Shown: positions 59,390 through 64,000 of the stretch, piece after piece
Layout: each line of letters opens with the position of its first letter
Position numbering within the stretch: the first letter of the stretch is position 1
Source: Cohnella zeiphila
Lineage (GTDB): Bacteria > Bacillota > Bacilli > Paenibacillales > Paenibacillaceae
NCBI RefSeq assembly: GCF_014212055.1
Contig: NZ_JACJVO010000035.1
Location: 26,552 to 90,551 of the forward strand
DNA: 64,000 bases
Direction of reading: 5' to 3'
Made by a program: the position numbers and the translations under genes
The notes under the pieces: generated by a model
Database searches by the model: none
Told to the model about the DNA's origin: nothing
Seen by the model: only the letters and a program-made list of their open reading frames with translations

Positions 59390-59584
59390 ATGTCATTTCA
59401 AGTAACCATGCCCACCAGCTTCGCCATCATCGAGTTAAAGGACAGGTCCAGCATTGCGCTGGACGATGCCGGTGATAATGAAGTTTATGCCACTATGAGC
59501 ACGTTAAAAAAGACGCTGCGAATGCGTTCTCCGGAATTGTTTGAATGGCTGACGTCCGGGTGGGAGAAGGACGTTCGCCGCTAA
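59390..59584 (+). CDS. 64-aa protein of unknown function
   Basis: A short protein starting at ATG 59390 with an AAGGAG site about ten bases upstream. The sequence (SFQVTMPTSFAIIELKDRSS, then a Lys/Arg-rich helix and LFEWLTSGWEKDVRR) has no recognised domain or membrane segment. It lies 134 bp before the NIF3-like gene and may be cotranscribed with it. Confidence 0.5.
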   Translation: MSFQVTMPTSFAIIELKDRSSIALDDAGDNEVYATMSTLKKTLRMRSPELFEWLTSGWEKDVRR

Positions 59585-59718
59585 AGGTCATCTCGCCGAA
59601 GGATCGGCGGACGAAGACCTCTCGTCGATTGCGGGGGAGGTATTCGGTAACTTTTGTTGAAATAATAAATGGAAATAAAAGTATGCGATCTGATAGAGAA
59701 AAAGGAGTGAACTTGTAA

Positions 59719-60513
59719 ATGCCGATTACCGTACAACAAGCGATCACACGCCTGATCGAGCCAGTCGGCTTGCTCAGCGATACAGTGGACACGTTGAAGA
59801 GTGGCAGAGGGGATGACGAGGTCAAGGGGATTGCTGTCGTCTTCACAGCGACATATTCCGCCATACGCCAAGCGGCGGAAGCCGGCGCGAATCTGATCAT
59901 TACCCATGAGCCCACTTATTACAATCATCGCGACGAAGGCGATTGGTTGAGCGGAGACCCGGTCTACGAACGGAAGCAAGCGCTGATCGAGGAGACCAGA
60001 ATGTCGATCTTCCGGCTTCATGATTATATCCATTGGTACAAGCCCGACGGCATTGTCGCCGGCATGCTGAAGAAGCTCGAATGGGAAGCTTACTCCGATC
60101 CCGACGACCTGAAGCTGCTGACGCTACCCGCGGACCAGACCGGTACGGTTCGTTCGATCGCGGCGGAGTTGAAGGCAAAGCTCGGAATCGACAGCGTTCA
60201 AGTCGCCGGGGATCCCGACCTGACGGTCCGCCGCTTCGGACTGCTGGTCGGCGCGCTTGGCGGACAAGTCCAAATGCGGTACATGCGTGACAATGACCTC
60301 GATCTGCTGATTGCGGGCGAGACCAATGAGTGGGAGACTAATGAATATGTGAGGGATGCTTCCGACATGGGGCTGAACAAGGCGCTGATCATCGCAGGGC
60401 ACCAGAAGAGCGAAGAAGCTGGCATGGAGACGGCAGCGGAACTGCTACGCCTAGCGTTTCCGGAACTGCCCGTGTTCTTGATTGAGCACCCGACTGCTTT
60501 GCAGCGAATTTAA
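59719..60513 (+). CDS. NIF3-like dinuclear metal-binding protein
   Basis: A 264-residue protein of the NIF3 / GTP cyclohydrolase I type 2 family, which forms hexameric rings with a two-metal site. The metal-ligand blocks are ANLIITHEPTYYNH, RLHDYIHWYKPDGIVAG and LLIAGETNEWETNEY. The family's usual HHP motif is replaced by THEPTYY, so this is a divergent branch. Its biochemical role is unsettled. The start has an AAAGGAG site. GC is high, unlike the AT-rich DNA just upstream. A strong terminator follows. Confidence 0.88.
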   Translation: MPITVQQAITRLIEPVGLLSDTVDTLKSGRGDDEVKGIAVVFTATYSAIRQAAEAGANLIITHEPTYYNHRDEGDWLSGDPVYERKQALIEETRMSIFRLHDYIHWYKPDGIVAGMLKKLEWEAYSDPDDLKLLTLPADQTGTVRSIAAELKAKLGIDSVQVAGDPDLTVRRFGLLVGALGGQVQMRYMRDNDLDLLIAGETNEWETNEYVRDASDMGLNKALIIAGHQKSEEAGMETAAELLRLAFPELPVFLIEHPTALQRI

Positions 60514-60547
60514 CCTCTGTCGTCTTAGATAATCGAATCCGTCAAAG

Positions 60548-60570
60548 ACCCGCGATACCGCGGGTTTTTG
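60548..60570 (+). terminator. Rho-independent terminator of the NIF3-like gene
   Basis: ACCCGCG (60548-60554) pairs with CGCGGGT (60559-60565) around a 4-base loop, followed by TTTTGTTTTG. Confidence 0.9.
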
Positions 60571-60607
60571 TTTTGCGGTCAAAGATATTTCTAAGCTATG
60601 ACCTTAA

Positions 60608-60811
60608 TCACTCCGAACGAACTGCGAATACAGCCTCCCTAACTGTTTTCACAGCGTATCGGTAGATTTCCATTTCCTTAAATTCAAGAGAAGCAATATG
60701 TCCTGAACGCATTAACGTATCCCAAGCTTCAAAAACAAAATGATCGGATATCTCTCCTGCCGTTGCCCAAATTTCTTCAATTATTGGACCTTCCTTTATG
60801 TAACTGTCCAT
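60608..60811 (-). CDS. 67-aa protein of unknown function
   Basis: A possible small protein (MDSYIKEGPIIEEIWATAGE, FEAWDTLMRSGHIASLEF, YAVKTVREAVFAVRSE) with an amphipathic helical pattern. The GGAGG site is directly next to the ATG, which is too close for efficient initiation, so the start is uncertain. No family recognised. Confidence 0.4.
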   Translation of the reverse strand: MDSYIKEGPIIEEIWATAGEISDHFVFEAWDTLMRSGHIASLEFKEMEIYRYAVKTVREAVFAVRSE

Positions 60812-60868
60812 CCTCCATAGTAAAGTCTTGTTATTTATTAATTCATGCTTAAATAGATGTAGATATGA

Positions 60869-61099
60869 TATTTAGGTAGGGGCTATTCATTCGAAGTACT
60901 GCGAGCCAAAATACTTTTTACAGAGGGGTTTGCAAAACAACGGAAGCCTAAGTATCAGCGGCGGATCGTTAAATACGAGCTGGAGGAGTATTTACCCGTA
61001 TTCAAGATGCCTCCTGTTATTCGTGAACCAGAAGAAGTCACGTTGCTTGGTATCGACATTTCCACCTTGATTGAGAAATTGGAGAAGGGCGAGTTATAA
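60869..61099 (+). pseudogene. 3' remnant of an unidentified gene
   Basis: A 76-codon open frame with no start codon in its first part encodes a convincing protein C-terminus (FTEGFAKQRKPKYQRRIVKY, ELEEYLPVFKMPPVIREPEE, VTLLGIDISTLIEKLEKGEL). It begins right after an in-frame stop, so the 5' part is missing. The basic and acidic helices look like a DNA-binding or phage-type protein tail, but I cannot name the family. Confidence 0.4.
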
Positions 61100-61133
61100 G
61101 CCCTTTTCCACCACAAAATCCGAATACCCAAAA

Positions 61134-61160
61134 TAAAAAGCCGCAGTTTATGCGACTTTT
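61134..61160. terminator. Terminator at the end of the penicillin-binding protein gene
   Basis: AAAAGCCGCA and TGCGACTTTT form a 10-bp stem with one mismatch, flanked by A-runs and T-runs. It lies about 45 bp after the stop codon at 61204 on the minus strand and could also close the remnant on the plus strand. Confidence 0.65.
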
Positions 61161-61203
61161 GATCTTGTTATGGGGAACTCTTTCTTACTCGCAAGAAACT
61201 TTT

Positions 61204-63240
61204 TTAGTCGTCCTTTCCCTTCTCTTTTCTCGGCCCCCGTCCATTACCATGTTTTTTATCATCGTGCGTGCTTTTATTGTTCTTCTTTTCTTCTTTATGG
61301 GGATTAGGTTTTTCATGCTTCTTCGGATTTGCGTTTTTCTTTGAAGCAGTTCCCGGCGCTTTAGGAAAAGTCATAACCGGTTCGTCTTTAAGCGCTTCGC
61401 TCATCAGCTTCTGGAATACGGCGGCAGCAGCCTCGGAGGTTGTCGTCAAGTAATGACTTTCATCCGTATGGTCATAACCGAGCCATACCGCGCCGACGAG
61501 CTGAGGCGTGTATCCTACAAACCAATTGTCCTTCATCCCTTGTCCGCCCGTTCCGGGCATTTCGGTCGTTCCCGTCTTGCCGGCTACTTGTCGACCTTCT
61601 AGCGCTGCTGCGACTCCAGTTCCTTCTGTCACGACACCTTCTAACATGGAAGTCATCGTTCTGGCAATCGTGGGATCGGTTACGCTTATCTTTTCATCAA
61701 GATCGTCCTCCGCCACAATCTCTCCATCGGCTGTTTCGATACGGGTTATGGTATGGGCAGGAATTCGTGTCCCGTCATTTGCAAAAACACTGAAGGCTTC
61801 AGCCATCTCAAGCGGAGATACCCCCTCCTGGAGACCGCCAAGAGCAAGCCCAAGGTTCCGGTCTGCATCCGTAAGCTCTAATCCAAATCGGTTAGCCGAT
61901 TCCATCCCTGCGTCGATTCCTAGCTCATTCAGCAGCTTGACTGCCGGTACGTTGTAGGAATGAATGACAGATTCATAGATCGAGACCTCGCCATGGTAGC
62001 TTCCGCCTGCGTTTTGCGGCTGGTAACCATTAAAGTTAACCGGTTCGTCGATCAGCGTATCATCCGGCGAGTATCCGTGCTCTAGAGCCGGCGTGTACAC
62101 CGATATGGGTTTCATGGTTGAGCCAGGTTGACGCTTTAACTGAACAGCGCGGTTAAACGAACGAAAAGGCTGTTTGCCTCGGCCGCCGACAAGCGCTTTA
62201 ATTCCTCCGTCTCGGGGGTCTACCAATACGGCACCGCTTTGAATGAGCTGGTCGGAACTGCTTGCCGGGAAATTACTGTCCTGCGCATAAACGCGCTCGG
62301 CGGCTTCTTGCATTTGACTATTTAGAGTCGTATAAATGCGAAGTCCCCCATGAAGAACTTCATTCTGCGTAAGTCCGTATTTCTCGCCAGCTTCGCGAAT
62401 CATCTGATCGATGTAATAGGGATACTTCATCACATCGCTGCCGACCGGCTTGGAGCTGAGAAGATGAAGCGGCTCGATTATAGAAGCGGCATAAGTGGCT
62501 TGATCAATCTTCCCTTGATCTTTCATGAGTTGCAGGACAACATTCCTGCGGGCTTTTGCTTCATCCGGATGATTGTATGGCGACAGAGCGGACGGCGCTT
62601 TAATGATTCCCGCAAGCAACGCGGATTCCGACAGCGTCAACTGATTAACCGGCTTGCCATAATAGACTTCGGCAGCTTTCTTGATCCCCCAAGCGCCTTC
62701 GCCGAAATAAATTTGATTCAGATAAAAGGTTATAATTTGCTGCTTGTTGTAATTCTTTTCTATTTTCTCGGCAAGCAGAAGCTCCTTCCATTTTCTCGTC
62801 CAGGTTCGTTCTTGCGATAGAAAAACATTCTTGGCCAGCTGCTGCGTTATCGTACTCGCCCCTTGTACCGTTTTGCCGCTCGACAGATTCGTTATCAGAG
62901 CACGGCCGATGCCTCGTAGGTCAGTACCGCTATGTTCGAAAAACCGCTTATCCTCGACAGCCACAACAGCCTCTATCAACTGTTCGGGCAAGCTGTCGTA
63001 GCTGACAGCTTCGGACTTGCTCGGCGAGAGACGGAGCACTTCTGCCTTGTTCTGATCATAAACGATGGTTGACGCAGGCAATGGCTCCTCCAGAAGGGAT
63101 ACATTCTGACGAGCAACCAGTAGGTTGAAGATGACGATACATGCAATGACTAGCAAAACTGCACCCAGCATGAAAGCAGCGAAGATCTTTATCCATACCG
63201 TCTTCGGTTTTCTATTTTTTTGATGAATGATTGATCTCAT
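61204..63240 (-). CDS. Class A penicillin-binding protein (PBP1A/1B family)
   Basis: A 678-residue bifunctional cell-wall enzyme that polymerises lipid II and cross-links peptides. It has one N-terminal membrane anchor (about 16-42). The glycosyltransferase domain has catalytic Glu96 in VEDKRFFEHSGTDLRG, then GASTITQQLAKN and GEGAWGIKKAAEVYYGK. The transpeptidase domain has the active-site serine Ser374 in the STMK box, a likely SVFAN-type second motif and KTGTTE. The last 45 residues are an extreme Lys/His/Asn/Pro-rich tail, common in Bacillota PBP1 proteins and presumably outside the membrane. The start has a GAGGAG site. Confidence 0.94.
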   Translation of the reverse strand: MRSIIHQKNRKPKTVWIKIFAAFMLGAVLLVIACIVIFNLLVARQNVSLLEEPLPASTIVYDQNKAEVLRLSPSKSEAVSYDSLPEQLIEAVVAVEDKRFFEHSGTDLRGIGRALITNLSSGKTVQGASTITQQLAKNVFLSQERTWTRKWKELLLAEKIEKNYNKQQIITFYLNQIYFGEGAWGIKKAAEVYYGKPVNQLTLSESALLAGIIKAPSALSPYNHPDEAKARRNVVLQLMKDQGKIDQATYAASIIEPLHLLSSKPVGSDVMKYPYYIDQMIREAGEKYGLTQNEVLHGGLRIYTTLNSQMQEAAERVYAQDSNFPASSSDQLIQSGAVLVDPRDGGIKALVGGRGKQPFRSFNRAVQLKRQPGSTMKPISVYTPALEHGYSPDDTLIDEPVNFNGYQPQNAGGSYHGEVSIYESVIHSYNVPAVKLLNELGIDAGMESANRFGLELTDADRNLGLALGGLQEGVSPLEMAEAFSVFANDGTRIPAHTITRIETADGEIVAEDDLDEKISVTDPTIARTMTSMLEGVVTEGTGVAAALEGRQVAGKTGTTEMPGTGGQGMKDNWFVGYTPQLVGAVWLGYDHTDESHYLTTTSEAAAAVFQKLMSEALKDEPVMTFPKAPGTASKKNANPKKHEKPNPHKEEKKNNKSTHDDKKHGNGRGPRKEKGKDD

Positions 63241-63333
63241 GCTAACTCCTCTAAGCCAATGCTTTATTCTTTTGTATAAGTAATAGATTTCGTATGTGTG
63301 ATCGTTTTTCTGTACGTAAAGCCTACTTCAATA

Positions 63334-63370
63334 AAAAAGGGAACAGGCCGCCTATGGCAGTCTGCTCCCT
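63334..63370 (-). terminator. Terminator of the ABC-2 permease gene
   Basis: On the minus strand GGGAGCAG pairs with CTGTTCCC (with wobble), and the stem extends inward, followed by TTTTTT. It lies about 30 bp after the stop codon at 63398. Confidence 0.75.
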
Positions 63371-63397
63371 GGTTATCTTTATCAACGGCTTACTAAA

Positions 63398-64000
63398 TTA
63401 AGCCGTTTTCCGTTTGAACGCCCGCATCGCAAAGAAATAAGCCACGAGCATAATCCCGACGCACCACGCAAGCGCGATCCATATCTCGTTGCCCACCGGC
63501 TGCCCTGACAGCAGCGCCCGGATGGTCTCCACGATCGAGGTTACCGGCTGGTTCTCGGCAAAGGCGCGAACGACCTTCGGCATCGAATCGGTCGGCACAA
63601 AGGCCGAGCTGATGAACGGCAGGAAGATCAGCGGATAGGAGAATGCGCTTGCGCCTTCCACCGTTTTTCCGGTCAATCCGGCAATCGCCGCGACCCACGT
63701 CAATGCCAGCGTAAACAGCAGGAGGATACCGGTTACGGCAAGCCAGGGCAGGATCCCCGCCGACGAGCGAAAGCCCATCGCCAGCGCTACGAGAATGATG
63801 ACGACAAGCGAAATGACGTTGGATACCACCGAGGTCAGCACGTGCCCCCACAGCACGGCGGATCGCGCGATCGGCATGGAGTGGAACCGCTCGATGATGC
63901 CCCGCTGCTTATCCATAAACAGACGGTATGCCGTGTAGGATATGCCGCTGGCGATCGCAATCAGCAGGATGCCGGGCAGCAGGTAGTTCACATAGTTTTC
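63398..64000 (-). CDS. ABC-2 type transporter permease, 5' end outside window
   Basis: The C-terminal 200 residues of an ABC-2 (DrrB-like) membrane subunit, used in drug, lipid or polysaccharide export. Four to five membrane segments are visible (LLPGILLIAIASGISYTAYR, LTSVVSNVISLVVIILVALA, LAVTGILLLFTLALTWVAA, IALAWCVGIMLVAYFFAM), along with the family blocks KQRGIIERFHSMPIARSAVL and FLPFISSAFVPTDSMP. The frame continues past base 64000 (upstream codons read ENYV), so the Met at 63991 is internal. The ATPase partner should lie beyond the window. Confidence 0.92.
   Translation of the reverse strand, partial: ENYVNYLLPGILLIAIASGISYTAYRLFMDKQRGIIERFHSMPIARSAVLWGHVLTSVVSNVISLVVIILVALAMGFRSSAGILPWLAVTGILLLFTLALTWVAAIAGLTGKTVEGASAFSYPLIFLPFISSAFVPTDSMPKVVRAFAENQPVTSIVETIRALLSGQPVGNEIWIALAWCVGIMLVAYFFAMRAFKRKTA

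Noticed and set aside
1..64000. tRNA, rRNA, CRISPR, integrase, transposase or phage genes
   Set aside because: I looked for these signals on both strands and saw none I could support.

Overview
This window reads as the chromosome of a spore-forming, saprophytic Gram-positive bacterium close to Paenibacillus or Cohnella. The supporting signs are GC-rich coding DNA with strong Bacillota-type ribosome binding sites, GerA/GerB/GerC germination receptor genes, an S-layer-homology protein, lipoprotein-type ABC binding proteins, YesM/YesN-type two-component pairs, and many secreted modular carbohydrate-active proteins. This placement is inferred from gene families, not from a marker gene.

Layout. 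1-9.1 kb (all minus): a membrane-anchored AraC regulator, a secreted parallel beta-helix protein, and an LplA/LplB/LplC-type sugar importer (binding protein cut by the window edge), followed upstream by a secreted GH2 enzyme to 11.1 kb. 11.3-19.7 kb: an APC permease divergent from a four-gene operon (two DUF1989 proteins, a biotin-dependent urea/guanidine carboxylase, allophanate hydrolase). A recognisable guanidine-I (ykkC) riboswitch with its terminator, and a GlnR/TnrA-like box, precede the operon. The likely pathway is guanidine to carboxyguanidine to allophanate to ammonia and CO2. 19.8-26.7 kb: malate:quinone oxidoreductase, a gerA-gerC-gerB operon with a sigma-G-like promoter, and an orphan gerC. 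26.8-33.2 kb: an agarase-like glycosidase, a translationally coupled response regulator / histidine kinase / secreted protein operon, and an SLH-domain protein.

33.3-54.4 kb looks like one large carbohydrate-utilisation locus: a sugar ABC transporter, a divergent Gfo/Idh/MocA oxidoreductase, a solute-binding protein translationally coupled to a YesM/YesN sensor-regulator pair, and three very large secreted proteins of the DUF4874/DUF4832 type (803, 1850 and 972 aa) carrying LysM, FN3 and carbohydrate-binding modules. The 1850-aa protein carries two copies of the putative catalytic module.

54.5-61.1 kb is a mosaic accessory stretch. It has AT-rich small membrane and lipoprotein genes (including a 56-aa one), gene remnants and clustered palindromes, interspersed with GC-rich housekeeping-like genes (alpha/beta hydrolase, NIF3-like). 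The window ends with a class A penicillin-binding protein and the 3' part of an ABC-2 permease.

The most notable candidates for new biology are: the DUF4832 cluster with its own sensor; the regulator-kinase-secreted-protein module with the same direct repeats at two promoters in the same geometry; and the guanidine operon with apparent double control by ligand and nitrogen status.
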